Both the position numbers and the translations under genes were made by a program. From positions 240,465 to 304,464 of the forward strand of contig JADJMH010000009.1 in the NCBI GenBank assembly GCA_016709675.1: a stretch of DNA of 64,000 nucleotides. The letters run 5' to 3'. The notes beneath the pieces are model-generated. The model saw only the letters and a program-made list of their open reading frames with translations. It had not been told where the DNA came from and searched no databases. This stretch comes from Candidatus Accumulibacter proximus. GTDB lineage: Bacteria; Pseudomonadota; Gammaproteobacteria; Burkholderiales; Rhodocyclaceae. Below, one piece after another: positions 26,457 to 35,572 of the stretch (positions are counted from its first letter, which is position 1; each line of letters begins with the position of its first letter).

Positions 26457-27602
26457 TCACGGAGGTTCCGGCGGCGCCTGAACCTCGGGTGGTGCAGCGA
26501 TACCCAGTGAAGCAAGGTCCAGTCCGGCGTGCTCGAGTTGGCCGCGCAGGGTGGCCCCGTCACTGCGCAGCAGCGCGCGCGTCTCGACGTCGCTGGCGAC
26601 AACCGACAGTGAGATCTGCCGGTCGTGGATGTGCAGCCGCGCATCGACCTCGCCGAGATGGGGGAGCGTCAGCCGCAGCCGCGTCTGCCACTTTTCGCCA
26701 TCGCTGCCGCCATCGCTGCCATCGCCCTCGCTGCGCGCGTTCTCGTGCTCGATCTCCCAGTCCATTTGTTGACCGGGCCAGACCTGACCCTGCCAGGCAA
26801 AATTCTGCGTGGCGAAGGCTTCGAGCTGCTGCTGGACCAGCGCCAGCGCCTGCGGCGCCACCGTGGGCGTCGACTGTGCAGACGGCGCCGCCTGGGATGT
26901 GGTCGCGGTCGAGTCGGGCGATCGCGTCGGCAGTGGCCCGGCGTCGGCGGTTGCTGCGCGTCCGCTGCTGACGGATTCGCTGGCGCCCGGCGAGTCCTGA
27001 AGGGGGGGCGTCAGCGGTGCCAGCTTCCCTTGCGGCTCCTGTAGAAGCTGCGCCTTGTTGAAGCGGCCCTCGACCCATTCCGCCTGATGCGATTCGTAGA
27101 ACATGCCACTTTCGCTGATCGCCTGCCTGAGCAGTGGCAGCAAGTCCTGTGCCTTGTCCGGAGGGCTGGCGGCAATCGGCTGATTGCCGTTGAGGGGTAA
27201 TGCCACCGGGCCGCTCCTGGCGTCACGCGCGCCGCCAAGTAGATGGCTGATCAGCACGCCGGTGCGGCTCAGACTGGTCGCGGCCGAGTCGTCGTCACCC
27301 TGGCCGCCCGCCGATATCGCTTTCGCAACAACCGCCAGGGTCAGTTTGCCATCGCTCTCGGCGACTTCCAGCTCGATCGCATCACCGGTCCTGGCGGCAA
27401 AGGGCAGCGCCAGCGTCACGCTGCGCTGGTTGATCAGGGCACGGTAGGTGCCGTTGGGCATCAATGACTGGATCTCCGCCAGCAGTCGCTGTCCGGCGAC
27501 GAGTCCCGCGAGCTTGTCGGTGATTTCCTGCGCCGGCAGCGCCGGTCGCACGGAGAGGTCGGCCGCCGGTTGCAGGCGGTTGGCGACGTCGGCGCGGATC
27601 AT
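26457..27602 (-). CDS. fliK: Flagellar hook-length control protein FliK
   Basis: A 381-residue protein with the FliK layout: a variable N-terminal half, a low-complexity Ser/Thr/Pro/Ala/Gln linker at about residues 215-260 and a conserved C-terminal domain (about 270-365: RLRLTLPHLGEVDARLHIHD, QISLSVVASDVETRALLRSD and LRGQLEHAGL). FliK measures hook length and switches export from hook to filament proteins. Start taken at ATG 27602 (MIRADVANRLQPA); the frame remains open upstream across fliT but without similarity. Confidence 0.9.
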   Translation of the reverse strand: MIRADVANRLQPAADLSVRPALPAQEITDKLAGLVAGQRLLAEIQSLMPNGTYRALINQRSVTLALPFAARTGDAIELEVAESDGKLTLAVVAKAISAGGQGDDDSAATSLSRTGVLISHLLGGARDARSGPVALPLNGNQPIAASPPDKAQDLLPLLRQAISESGMFYESHQAEWVEGRFNKAQLLQEPQGKLAPLTPPLQDSPGASESVSSGRAATADAGPLPTRSPDSTATTSQAAPSAQSTPTVAPQALALVQQQLEAFATQNFAWQGQVWPGQQMDWEIEHENARSEGDGSDGGSDGEKWQTRLRLTLPHLGEVDARLHIHDRQISLSVVASDVETRALLRSDGATLRGQLEHAGLDLASLGIAAPPEVQAPPEPP

Positions 27603-27610
27603 GATGGGGC

Positions 27611-27913
27611 TCAGGTGTCCGCTTGCGGGCCCGCTCGCGCTGCGCGCAGAACGACGCGCAGCTCGTTCAGGCGAGCATCGACCAGCGGCCGTACGTCCGC
27701 ATCGCAGCGCTGGCAAGCCTCGATCAGCGCGCGCGCCTTCGCCTGCACGGCAGCCGGGAGACTGCCCGACAGACTGGCAGGCAGACTGTCGGCAAGCGCG
27801 CGACGTGCGGCCTCGTGTTCGGCCAAGGTCTCCCAATCACCGCTTCCGGCAGCGCCGCGCATCGCCTCGGAGAGTGCCGCCAGTTGTTGCAGTGCGGCCA
27901 GCGGGGACGTCAT
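27611..27913 (-). CDS. fliT: Flagellar protein FliT-like chaperone
   Basis: A 100-residue helical protein between fliS and fliK, the usual fliT place. It has the short helical build of FliT (WETLAEHEAARRALADSL; RALIEACQRCDADVRPLV). FliT binds the filament cap FliD before export. Overlaps fliS by 4 nt. Sequence conservation in this family is low, so the name depends partly on position. Confidence 0.8.
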   Translation of the reverse strand: MTSPLAALQQLAALSEAMRGAAGSGDWETLAEHEAARRALADSLPASLSGSLPAAVQAKARALIEACQRCDADVRPLVDARLNELRVVLRAARAGPQADT

Positions 27914-28323
27914 GCCACGGCTTGTTGCAGAGCGCTGGGCGAGATCTCCCGCCAGGCGCCATGGATCTCTTCAAGCAGGCCAGCAACTTCTTCGAGCGCG
28001 GCCAGGTCGTTGTCCAGGTTGGCGCGCAGCAGCCGCAGCACCAGGTAATCGTACAGCGCGTCAAGCCGTCCGGCGATCTCACCGCCGGTTTCAAGGTCGA
28101 GGCTGACCTTGAGGCCGTTGCTGATGATATCGACCGCTTTGGAAATCGCTTCGCCCTTGGCGGCGATCTGCTGTTGCTTCATCGCCGCACGCGCGTTGCC
28201 GATCGCCGCCTGCGCGCCGGCGAAAAGCAGCAGGATCAGCCGGTGCGGGTCGGCGACTTCGATCGCGGCGTCGACGCCCACCTTCTGGTAGGCTGAAATC
28301 GCATTGCGTGCACTGCCGAACAT
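27910..28323 (-). CDS. fliS: Flagellar export chaperone FliS
   Basis: A 137-residue FliS: starts with ARNAISAYQKVGVDAAIEVA, followed by DPHRLILLLFAGAQAAIGNA and IAGRLDALYDYLVLRLLRAN, all classic family segments. FliS binds the flagellin C-terminus to prevent polymerisation in the cytoplasm. AGGAG precedes the ATG at 28323, 9 nt after fliD. Confidence 0.95.
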   Translation of the reverse strand: MFGSARNAISAYQKVGVDAAIEVADPHRLILLLFAGAQAAIGNARAAMKQQQIAAKGEAISKAVDIISNGLKVSLDLETGGEIAGRLDALYDYLVLRLLRANLDNDLAALEEVAGLLEEIHGAWREISPSALQQAVA

Positions 28324-28332
28324 TCGGGGCTC

Positions 28333-29751
28333 CTAGGTGTTGTACGTGGGCAGGTTGGCGAGTTGCTGAGCCAGGAAGTTGCTGGTCTTGGTCATCCCTG
28401 AAATGGCTGTGTCGAGCGCCGTGAACTGTTTGCGATAACGCGCTTCGATCTGCGTCAGCCGGCTGGAGATTGCTTCGGATTGTTTGCCAAGGCTCTTGAT
28501 CGAGGCGCTGAGCCCCTCGCTACGTGCAGCAATCAGGCCTCCGGTCCCCACCAGCCCTGCGGCGGCGGTCTTGAAGGCGCCGCCGTAGGCTGCGACCAGG
28601 CTGGCGACGCTGCTGAGGTCATTGCCAATTGCCATCGTCAGTTTGGCCGAATCAACGCTTAGTTTTCCATCTTTCTGCAGTGTGACGCCGATGTCCGAGA
28701 GGCGTTGCAGGGTCGCACTGGAGAGCTCGGATGGGACTTTGCCAAGCGCTGTACGGAAGCTGGTCTGTGCCGTTCGCAGGGTACTGTCACCGTTCAGTGC
28801 TCCGGCCTTCTTGGTACCTGCGTCGTAACTGCCAAGGCTGCTGGCGGTGGTGTTGAAATCGTTGAACGCCTTGACCAGAGCGTTTACTCCAGTCGCGAGA
28901 CTGGTCGTATCCTTGCTGACCGTGAGCGTCGCACTGAGCGAGATTGCAGGCGCTTCCGGGCCTTTGAGCAGTGTCAGGGTGACACCGTCGAGGGCTGTGG
29001 TCACGGTGTTGGTCTCGGCTGCGACGGCAATGCCGTTCAGCTTGAAGCTGGCACCCTGTGCTGCCTGTGACTGGACAAAGGGATCGAGAGGCTGGGGTGC
29101 CGAAGTCGGGTCGTAGGCGAGGCCCGCTATGCCGGACAGCTTGATGAACTGGTTGCTGCCGGCGGTGTTGCTGGTCAGCACGAGTTGCTTGCCAGCGACA
29201 CCGTTGATGACCAGTGCCGAAACGCCAGCGCTGGCGCTGTTGATTGCGTCACGAATGGCTTCTGGCGAAGCGCCGTCGGCGATGGTGACGTCTGTTGTCT
29301 TGTGCGCGCTGACGCCGCCGGCAGTATCGAGCGAGATGGTCAATGTGCCGCCGACCGGCAGCGTGCCGCCTGCTCCCGAAAACGGTGAGGAACCTCCCGT
29401 TGCACTGGCGATGCGGTGCTCTTTCGCCAACTGCTGGATTTCAAGACGATAGTCTCCGGCTACGGCACCGGTGGTGGCAACTGCCGAGGCTAGCGTCGAG
29501 TCACTGACGGTGGTCTTGAAAACGGTGAACTTCTGCAAGGCGCTGGTGCCGCTGGCCGGGACCAGATTCGCAGCGGCACTTTCCAGTGCGGAGATGGCGC
29601 CCTGAAGGGAACCCAGGGCGGTGATCTTGGCTTGAAACCCGGCCTCCTTCTTGGCTTGCGCGACCAAGGGGCGCTGCTCGAGTGCCATCAACTGGCTGAT
29701 GATGCCATTCACGTCAAGATTCGAGCCTAGGCCCGGGGACGAAAGAGCCAC
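28333..29751 (-). CDS. fliD: Flagellar filament cap protein FliD
   Basis: A 472-residue FliD (HAP2). Start is GTG at 29751 (VALSSPGLGSNLDVNGIISQ), fixed by AGAGGAG just upstream and by the conserved N-terminus; the open frame continues upstream through flaG without similarity. The N-terminal coiled part (about 1-110), central variable domain and C-terminal FliD_C coiled coil (about 230-470, ending FLAQQLANLPTYNT) are complete. It caps the filament and folds incoming flagellin. Confidence 0.94.
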   Translation of the reverse strand: MALSSPGLGSNLDVNGIISQLMALEQRPLVAQAKKEAGFQAKITALGSLQGAISALESAAANLVPASGTSALQKFTVFKTTVSDSTLASAVATTGAVAGDYRLEIQQLAKEHRIASATGGSSPFSGAGGTLPVGGTLTISLDTAGGVSAHKTTDVTIADGASPEAIRDAINSASAGVSALVINGVAGKQLVLTSNTAGSNQFIKLSGIAGLAYDPTSAPQPLDPFVQSQAAQGASFKLNGIAVAAETNTVTTALDGVTLTLLKGPEAPAISLSATLTVSKDTTSLATGVNALVKAFNDFNTTASSLGSYDAGTKKAGALNGDSTLRTAQTSFRTALGKVPSELSSATLQRLSDIGVTLQKDGKLSVDSAKLTMAIGNDLSSVASLVAAYGGAFKTAAAGLVGTGGLIAARSEGLSASIKSLGKQSEAISSRLTQIEARYRKQFTALDTAISGMTKTSNFLAQQLANLPTYNT

Positions 29752-29797
29752 GTTTTTCTCCTCTGAGATTCTTGGCGAAGCAGTGTCTGCTTTCTTG

Positions 29798-30175
29798 TCA
29801 AGCTGTCTGCTTGACAAACAGTCCCTTGATGCTGTCGAGAGCCTTGGCCAGTGCAAGCATTTCTTCGGAGGGAATCTGGCGAATAATCTCCTTGGTCGCG
29901 CGGTCGACGATCCTGACCACCATGTCTCCTGTTTCCTCGTTGACGCGAAATTCCAGATTACTGTTGATGGGTTCGACGAACTCACGGACGCTTTGTGCTG
30001 CCGCTTCGAGTTTATTTCGATCGAGTTGGGGCGATTGCTGGTGTCCACGTACCGACTGCGATGGGTCGACGTAGTCACTGGCGTTTTCGACGGGCGCTCG
30101 CGCTACCCGCGGGGCAGCACTGAGCACCGGGTTTGCCGGAGGTGGCAAGGACGCGCTGCTGGGCTGGATGCTCAT
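29798..30175 (-). CDS. flaG: FlaG family protein
   Basis: A 125-residue FlaG protein, unstructured at the start and conserved at the end: NLEFRVNEETGDMVVRIVDR, then ATKEIIRQIPSEEMLALAKA. FlaG influences filament length in several bacteria. It sits between fliC and fliD, its standard place in beta- and gammaproteobacteria. Confidence 0.93.
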   Translation of the reverse strand: MSIQPSSASLPPPANPVLSAAPRVARAPVENASDYVDPSQSVRGHQQSPQLDRNKLEAAAQSVREFVEPINSNLEFRVNEETGDMVVRIVDRATKEIIRQIPSEEMLALAKALDSIKGLFVKQTA

Positions 30176-30262
30176 CTCACCCTCCTTGGTGAAGAGATGT
30201 CTGAGCGCGAACGCGTTGCCGCGATCGCGCCCGACATGTTACCTCTAATGAACCGTAACCGC

Positions 30263-31756
30263 TTATCCGCGCAGCAGTGAGAGCACGTTCTGCGGCAGCG
30301 CATTGGCTTGCGCGAGCATCGCTGTTCCGGCTTGCTGCAGGATCTGCGCACGAGTCATATTGGCGGTTTCGACGGCAAAGTCTGCGTCCTGGATGCGGCT
30401 GCGCGACGCGGAGAGGTTTTCCGAAGTCGTCTGCAGGTTCGAGACGGTAGAGCTGAAGCGATTCTGATAGGCGCCGAGGGATGCGCGCGAGCTGTTGACC
30501 GTGGCTAGCGCCGCGTCGATGATTGCCAGAGCCGAGGTTGCTCCACCGGTCGTGGTGAGATCCACCGAGGATACACCGGCTCCCACAGTCGCCGTCGCTG
30601 CAGTGTAGCCAGCTGTCAGCCCGGATGCTGCCAGGCCAGCGGCAGTATTGCCGGCGATCGTTATTCCCGCAGAACTGGTCGAGCTCAATGATACGGCTGA
30701 GCGCGTGGTATCAGTGGCACCTGCGCCCGCTGCAGCGCCGGCGGTAATGCCTGTCGTGGCGTCGTTGGCGCCTGCGGTCGCAGCAGCGACGACGGTGATA
30801 TTGCGTCCGTCGGCGGCACTGAGAGCCACGGCGCCGGTAGTCGTATTGAAACTAGCCGTGACGCCGGTTTGCGCGCTGACGGCATTGACCGCGGCAGCGA
30901 CCTGGCCGCCGCGCGCGGCTGCGTTGCCGGCAGCCGCGATAGCGCCGATGTTCACGCCATTGATCGTGATGTCGCCACTTACGATTGCCGTGGCGAAACC
31001 GGTCGCCGCCGTGCCAGCCACTGAGGTGGTGCCGACCGTCGCCGTGACTCCCGTGTCTCCGCTAATGGCATTGATGGCCGCAGCCACGGCGATGCCGCTG
31101 GCCGATGGCGTCGTGTTGGACACCCCGTCGCTAGCTGCAGCACCTACCATGTGGCCGTTGATCGAGAGAGCGTTGGCCAACAGTGCCGTCGCACCGACTT
31201 CAGCACCAGCCGAAGTAGTCGAGTAACTCGACCCTGAGCCTACCCCCAGTGCGCTGGAGCGGGCGCTGGCGATCGAGTTGATCTGGATGGTCTGGTTCGC
31301 GCTGGCGCCAACCTGAAAGTTCTGGGAGGTGAAGGTACCATCGAGAAGGTTGACGCCGTTGAATTGCGTGGTTGTTGCGACTCGATCGATTTCGGCCACG
31401 AGTTGGCTCGCTTCGGCATTCAGGGCGGCTCGGTCGGAAGCGCTGTTGGTCGCGTTGGCGGCCTGCACTGACAACTCTCGGATGCGCTGCAGGTTTTCGG
31501 TAACCGCGCCAAGCGCGCCTTCCGCTGTCTGCGCCAGCGAGATGCCGTCATTGGCATTCCGCGCAGCCTGGTTCAGTCCGCGAATCTGCGAAGTCATGCG
31601 CTCGGCGATGGCCAGGCCGGCGGCGTCGTCCTTGGCGCTGTTGATGCGCAGGCCGGAGGACAGGCGCTGCAGCGAGGTGGCCAGCGAGGTCTGCGACATG
31701 TTGAGGCTGCGTTGCGAGTTCAGCGACGCGACGTTGGTGTTGATGACTTGGGGCAT
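30263..31756 (-). CDS. fliC: Flagellin FliC
   Basis: A 497-residue flagellin. Conserved D0/D1 ends are intact: MPQVINTNVASLNSQRSLNM at the front and QNRFSSTVSNLQTTSENLSA, IQDADFAVETANMTRAQI and QANALPQNVLSLLRG at the back. The central 180-400 region is Ala/Gly/Thr/Val-rich and carries two flagellin IN motifs: LSINGHMVG with AVAAAINAISGDTGV, and ITINGVNIG with VAAAVNAVSAQTGV. It is free of Cys and Trp. AGGAGAAGG precedes the ATG. Probably transcribed from the sigma-28 promoter at 31922-31948. Confidence 0.96.
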   Translation of the reverse strand: MPQVINTNVASLNSQRSLNMSQTSLATSLQRLSSGLRINSAKDDAAGLAIAERMTSQIRGLNQAARNANDGISLAQTAEGALGAVTENLQRIRELSVQAANATNSASDRAALNAEASQLVAEIDRVATTTQFNGVNLLDGTFTSQNFQVGASANQTIQINSIASARSSALGVGSGSSYSTTSAGAEVGATALLANALSINGHMVGAAASDGVSNTTPSASGIAVAAAINAISGDTGVTATVGTTSVAGTAATGFATAIVSGDITINGVNIGAIAAAGNAAARGGQVAAAVNAVSAQTGVTASFNTTTGAVALSAADGRNITVVAAATAGANDATTGITAGAAAGAGATDTTRSAVSLSSTSSAGITIAGNTAAGLAASGLTAGYTAATATVGAGVSSVDLTTTGGATSALAIIDAALATVNSSRASLGAYQNRFSSTVSNLQTTSENLSASRSRIQDADFAVETANMTRAQILQQAGTAMLAQANALPQNVLSLLRG

Positions 31757-31921
31757 TTTCCTTCTCCTATCACTGTCAAGTTGACTTCTGGTTGCCGGTG
31801 ACCTGCCCGCGGGGGCATTGGCCGGTCCATCCTTTGTGGCGATTGCCTTGCTGACGCTTTTTTTAACGACCTGCTGGCGAAGAACTTTAGTGATTTTCTT
31901 CGGGCTGGCCGTGTAAGTTCT

Positions 31922-31948
31922 CTATCGGCAGTCGGGCAGCCAAGTTGA
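31922..31948 (-). promoter_or_regulatory. Candidate sigma-28 (FliA) promoter for fliC
   Basis: On the minus strand TCAA (31948-31945), 15 bases, then GCCGATAG (31929-31922) match the FliA consensus TAAA-N15-GCCGATAA with two differences and exact spacing. Transcription would begin near 31915, leaving a leader of about 160 nt before the fliC ATG. Confidence 0.6.
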
Positions 31949-32138
31949 GGGTTCCGGGTCCCGATACCATGGGGAAACCCGCAACGGCAGATATCCCTTG
32001 TCGTCTGGCCGTCGCTGCCGAATGGGGCGGCAATGAGGCTCTGTGCTGCTACGAGGCGGATCTCGTCATCGTGCTGGCATTGCTGCATCAGCGGGAGGCA
32101 CGGTATTGACTTCCTGCTGATTCGGCGGCCGCGGCGGT

Positions 32139-32165
32139 TATAATCGAAGGCCCTGCCTGGCAGGG
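32139..32165 (+). promoter_or_regulatory. surE promoter -10 with a palindrome at the start site
   Basis: TATAAT (32139-32144) preceded by GGT looks like a strong -10; no good -35 is visible at normal spacing. CCCTGCC-T-GGCAGGG (32151-32165) is a perfect palindrome just where transcription should begin. It could be an operator or a 5' mRNA hairpin for the surE-pcm-nlpD-rpoS operon. The fliC gene is divergent, about 400 bases away. Confidence 0.5.
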
Positions 32166-32231
32166 TCGTGGCGGCTGAGTCGGGTGGCTGCTGGGTGTGT
32201 GACGAGGTTCTTCGACGTTGGTGGATGGACT

Positions 32232-32975
32232 ATGCGAATCCTGCTCTGTAACGATGACGGCTACTTCGCTCCGGGGATCGAGCTGCTGGCGCGCGCGCTA
32301 TCGGAGATGGCGGCGATTACGGTGGTGGCTCCCGAGCGCGACCGCAGCGGGGCGAGCAATTCGCTGACGCTCGATCGTCCGCTGTCGCTCAAACGGGCGG
32401 CGAACGGCTTCTACTACGTCAACGGCACGCCGACCGATTGTGTTCACCTCGCCGTCACCGGCATGCTCGAAGGGCTGCCGGACATGGTGGTGTCGGGGAT
32501 CAACATCGGCGCCAACATGGGCGACGACACCATTTATTCGGGGACCGTCGCGGCGGCGACCGAGGGCTTCCTGCTCGGCGTTCCGTCGCTGGCAATTTCG
32601 TTGTGCAGCAAGGAGGGTGCGCACTTCGCCACCGCCGCGCGAGTGGCCTGCGAACTGGTCGCGATGTTGCAGAAGCAGTCGCTCAGCGAACCGGTGTTGC
32701 TCAACGTCAATGTCCCCGACGTCCCCTGGGAGCAACTGCGCGGCACCGTCGTCACCCGTCTCGGCAAGCGCCACAAGGCCGAGCCGGTGGTACGGACGGT
32801 CTCACCACGCAACGAAACCGTCTACTGGGTGGGCGCTGCCGGTGCCGCGCAGGATGCCGGCGAAGGCACCGACTTCTATGCCGTGCAGAACGATCAGGTC
32901 TCGGTGACGCCGCTGCAGATCGATCTGACGCACAACGGGCAACTGTCGCTGGTGCGCGAGTGGCTGGCGCGATGA
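32232..32975 (+). CDS. surE: 5'/3'-nucleotidase SurE
   Basis: A 247-residue metal-dependent phosphatase that dephosphorylates nucleoside monophosphates and short polyphosphates. MRILLCNDDGYFAPGI carries the metal-binding Asp pair (NDDG), with APERDRSGASNSLTL, NGTPTDCVHLAV and SGINIGANMGDDTIYSGTVA forming the rest of the site. Start at ATG 32232; an in-frame GTG at 32184 would add unsupported residues. First gene of the stationary-phase block and overlapping pcm by 4 nt. Confidence 0.96.
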   Translation: MRILLCNDDGYFAPGIELLARALSEMAAITVVAPERDRSGASNSLTLDRPLSLKRAANGFYYVNGTPTDCVHLAVTGMLEGLPDMVVSGINIGANMGDDTIYSGTVAAATEGFLLGVPSLAISLCSKEGAHFATAARVACELVAMLQKQSLSEPVLLNVNVPDVPWEQLRGTVVTRLGKRHKAEPVVRTVSPRNETVYWVGAAGAAQDAGEGTDFYAVQNDQVSVTPLQIDLTHNGQLSLVREWLAR

Positions 32976-33631
32976 GCGGCGCCGTTTCCGGGTTTGGCAT
33001 GACCTCGCAGCGCACGCGCACGCGCATGATCGAGCGCCTGCGTGAGCAGGGCATTGTTGACGAAGAGGTGCTGGCGGCGATCGCCGCCGTGCCGCGCCAC
33101 GTTTTTGTCGAAGAGGCGCTGGCCTCGCGGGCTTACGAGGACACCGCGCTGCCGCTGGGTTTCTCGCAGACGATCTCGCAACCCTATGTCGTGGCACGGA
33201 TGATCGAGGTGCTCCTCGCTGGCCGTGATGAACTCGGCAAGACGCTGGAGATCGGCGCCGGCTGTGGTTACCAGGCGGCCGTACTGGCGCAGTTGACCGA
33301 TGAGGTCTATGCGGTCGAGCGAATCGCGCCGCTGCTGGCCAAGGCCAAGGCCAACCTGCGCGCCATCCGGCAGCTCAAGGTGCGCCTGAAGCATGCCGAC
33401 GGCCAGCTCGGCCTGCCCGAGGCGGCACCTTTTGCGACGATCATCGTCGCGGCGGCGGCGGCGCACGTGCCGCGGCCCCTGTTGCAGCAACTGGCACCCA
33501 ACGGCAGGCTGATCCTGCCGCTGGGCACGGGGACCCAGCAGCTTGTATTGATCGAACGCCGGGCCGAAGGTTTTGTCGAAACCCGCCTGGATGCTGTGCG
33601 TTTTGTTCCGTTACTGTCGGGAGTCGAATGA
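32972..33631 (+). CDS. pcm: Protein-L-isoaspartate O-methyltransferase
   Basis: A 219-residue SAM-dependent enzyme that methylates isoaspartyl residues so damaged proteins can be repaired. It shows RHVFVEEALASRAYEDTALP, the SQTISQPYVVARM signature, SAM motif LEIGAGCGYQAAVLA (usual GSGSGY has Ala/Cys here, a common variant) and LILPLGTGTQQL. The ATG overlaps the surE stop and the TGA overlaps nlpD (ATGA), the standard order in gamma- and betaproteobacteria. Confidence 0.95.
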   Translation: MSGAVSGFGMTSQRTRTRMIERLREQGIVDEEVLAAIAAVPRHVFVEEALASRAYEDTALPLGFSQTISQPYVVARMIEVLLAGRDELGKTLEIGAGCGYQAAVLAQLTDEVYAVERIAPLLAKAKANLRAIRQLKVRLKHADGQLGLPEAAPFATIIVAAAAAHVPRPLLQQLAPNGRLILPLGTGTQQLVLIERRAEGFVETRLDAVRFVPLLSGVE

Positions 33632-34599
33632 AGGACCAATGGTTTTTTTCTCGCCACCGGGGCGCTCTGACCTTGTCGGCATTGCTCGTTCTGGCGGGCT
33701 GCGCCAGCAAGTCGCCGGCGCCGACCGGCGAACGTGGGGGTCAGACGACGACTGCCGGTGCGCCGATTGCCAGCAAGGATCTGTACACCGTCAAGCGGGG
33801 CGACACGCTGTATTCCATCGCGCTCGATCATGGGCTCGATTACCGGGAACTGGTGGCATGGAACAACATCGACAATCCGAACCGCATCCTGGTCGGGCAG
33901 TCGCTGCGGGTCAGGGCTCCTGGCGCCGCGGCGGCGACCGAGGCTGTCGTGGTACGGCCGATCAGCACCGGCACGTCGGTCGAACAGCGTTCGCTCGGCA
34001 CTAGTGCTGCAGATCTCCTGAAGCGCGAGCCCAGGGCAGGCAAGGAACCCTACTCCGAGCAGGCGCTGGCGCGCGCGCAGGCGCAGGCAGTCGATCCGGT
34101 GCCGGTGACGCCGGTAGTGGCAAGACCGGAAGTGAAGCCGGAAGTCAGCCCGGCAGCGCGGGTCGAAGCGAAGCCCGAAGCCAGGCCGGACAGCCGGCCG
34201 GATGCGTCGGGCGATGCATCGGCCGGCATTGAGGACGTCGCCTGGATCTGGCCGGCCAACGGCAAGCTGATTGGCACGTTCAGCGAGGGTGGCAACAAGG
34301 GCATCGATATCAACGGCAAGGCCGGCGACAGCGTGCTGGCCGCCGGCGGCGGCAAGGTCGTCTATAGCGGCACCGGCCTGCGCGGCTACGGCAAGCTGGT
34401 GATCGTCAAGCACAACAATACCTATCTCACGGCCTACGCGCACAACCAGAACGTGCTGGTCAAGGAAGGCCAGAGCGTCAGCAAGGGGCAGAAGATAGCC
34501 GAAATGGGCAACACCGACGCCGACCAGGTCAAGCTGCACTTCGAGATCCGCCGTCAGGGCAAGCCGGTCGACCCGCTCAAGCATCTGCCGCAGCGCTGA
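33628..34599 (+). CDS. nlpD: Lipoprotein NlpD, LysM plus degenerate M23 domain
   Basis: A 323-residue outer-membrane lipoprotein: signal peptide with lipobox LAGC (Cys about residue 24), LysM domain (about 52-96, YTVKRGDTLYSIALDHGLDY), a Pro/Ala/Glu-rich linker with repeated KPE units (about 150-200) and a C-terminal LytM domain (about 215-320). The first metal-binding His is replaced (GGNKGIDING), as in E. coli NlpD, so it should activate the AmiC amidase during division rather than cut peptidoglycan itself. In E. coli the main rpoS promoter lies inside nlpD. Confidence 0.95.
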   Translation: MKDQWFFSRHRGALTLSALLVLAGCASKSPAPTGERGGQTTTAGAPIASKDLYTVKRGDTLYSIALDHGLDYRELVAWNNIDNPNRILVGQSLRVRAPGAAAATEAVVVRPISTGTSVEQRSLGTSAADLLKREPRAGKEPYSEQALARAQAQAVDPVPVTPVVARPEVKPEVSPAARVEAKPEARPDSRPDASGDASAGIEDVAWIWPANGKLIGTFSEGGNKGIDINGKAGDSVLAAGGGKVVYSGTGLRGYGKLVIVKHNNTYLTAYAHNQNVLVKEGQSVSKGQKIAEMGNTDADQVKLHFEIRRQGKPVDPLKHLPQR

Positions 34600-34601
34600 C
34601 C

Positions 34602-35558
34602 ATGTCGGATGCGTTCGATCCGGATACCGATTCCTGTGAGGACGATCTCGAGCTGCCGGAGCTTTCAATGCTGGATTCGCTGCCGGGGCTTGAGCCGGCG
34701 GACCTTGTGCCGTCGCCCGAGGCGGAACTGCTCAATGACGTCACGCAGCACTACCTGAACGAGATCGGCGCCAAGCCGCTGTTTTCACCGACCGAGGAGG
34801 CTGCCTGGGCACGGCGGGCGCGCGCAGGGGAGTTCCTGGCCCGGCAGAAGATGATCGAGCACAACCTGCGGCTGGTGGTGAATATCGCCAAGCATTACCT
34901 CAACCGCGGACTGCCCTTGCTCGACATGATCGAGGAGGGAAATCTCGGCCTCATCCACGCGATCGAAAAATTCGACCCCGAGCGCGGATTCCGTTTCTCG
35001 ACCTACGCCACCTGGTGGATCCGGCAAAGCATCGAGCGCGCGATCATGAATCAGTCGCGGACGATCCGCCTGCCGGTGCATGTGGTCAAGGAAATCAACC
35101 TCGTGCTGCGCGCCATCCGCCATCTGGAGTCGGCCAACGGGCGGGAGATCTGCGTCGACCAGATTGCCCATCTGATCGACCGGCCGTGTGCCGATGTTCG
35201 GCGGGTGATGACCCTCAACGAGCGGATTGCTTCGCTCGACGCCCCTCTGCAAGTAGACCCCAGCCGCTCGATTGGCGATGTCATCCCCGACGAGAGTCTG
35301 ATAGATCCGGACGAACTGTTGCAGTCAAGCGAGATCGGGGCCTTGTTGCACCGGTGGGTGGGGCAGCTTGGCGACAAGCAGCAGCAGGTCCTGCAACGTC
35401 GTTATGGGCTTGGCGGCAGAGAGTCGTGCACGCTCGAGGAAATCGCCCTCGACCTGAATCTGACCCGTGAGCGGGTTCGCCAGATTCAGATCGAAGCGCT
35501 CGATCACCTTCGCCGCATCATCCGGCGCGGTGGCGGGACCGCCGACAACCTGCTCTAG
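34602..35558 (+). CDS. rpoS: Stationary-phase sigma factor RpoS (sigma-38)
   Basis: A 318-residue group-2 sigma-70 factor. Region 1.2 (TQHYLNEIGAKPLFSPTEEA), region 2 (GNLGLIHAIEKFDPERGFRF, then STYATWWIRQSIERAI), region 3 and region 4 HTH (LEEIALDLNLTRERVRQIQI) are all intact. It directs general-stress and stationary-phase transcription. Begins 2 nt after nlpD stops, as usual for this locus, and converges on mltB. Confidence 0.96.
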   Translation: MSDAFDPDTDSCEDDLELPELSMLDSLPGLEPADLVPSPEAELLNDVTQHYLNEIGAKPLFSPTEEAAWARRARAGEFLARQKMIEHNLRLVVNIAKHYLNRGLPLLDMIEEGNLGLIHAIEKFDPERGFRFSTYATWWIRQSIERAIMNQSRTIRLPVHVVKEINLVLRAIRHLESANGREICVDQIAHLIDRPCADVRRVMTLNERIASLDAPLQVDPSRSIGDVIPDESLIDPDELLQSSEIGALLHRWVGQLGDKQQQVLQRRYGLGGRESCTLEEIALDLNLTRERVRQIQIEALDHLRRIIRRGGGTADNLL

Positions 35559-35572
35559 AATCAGCTCTACAA

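Noticed and set aside
34100..34215. Repetitive KPE/ARPE segment in nlpD as a separate repeat element
   Set aside because: It is the Pro/Ala/Glu linker between the LysM and LytM domains, normal for the family.
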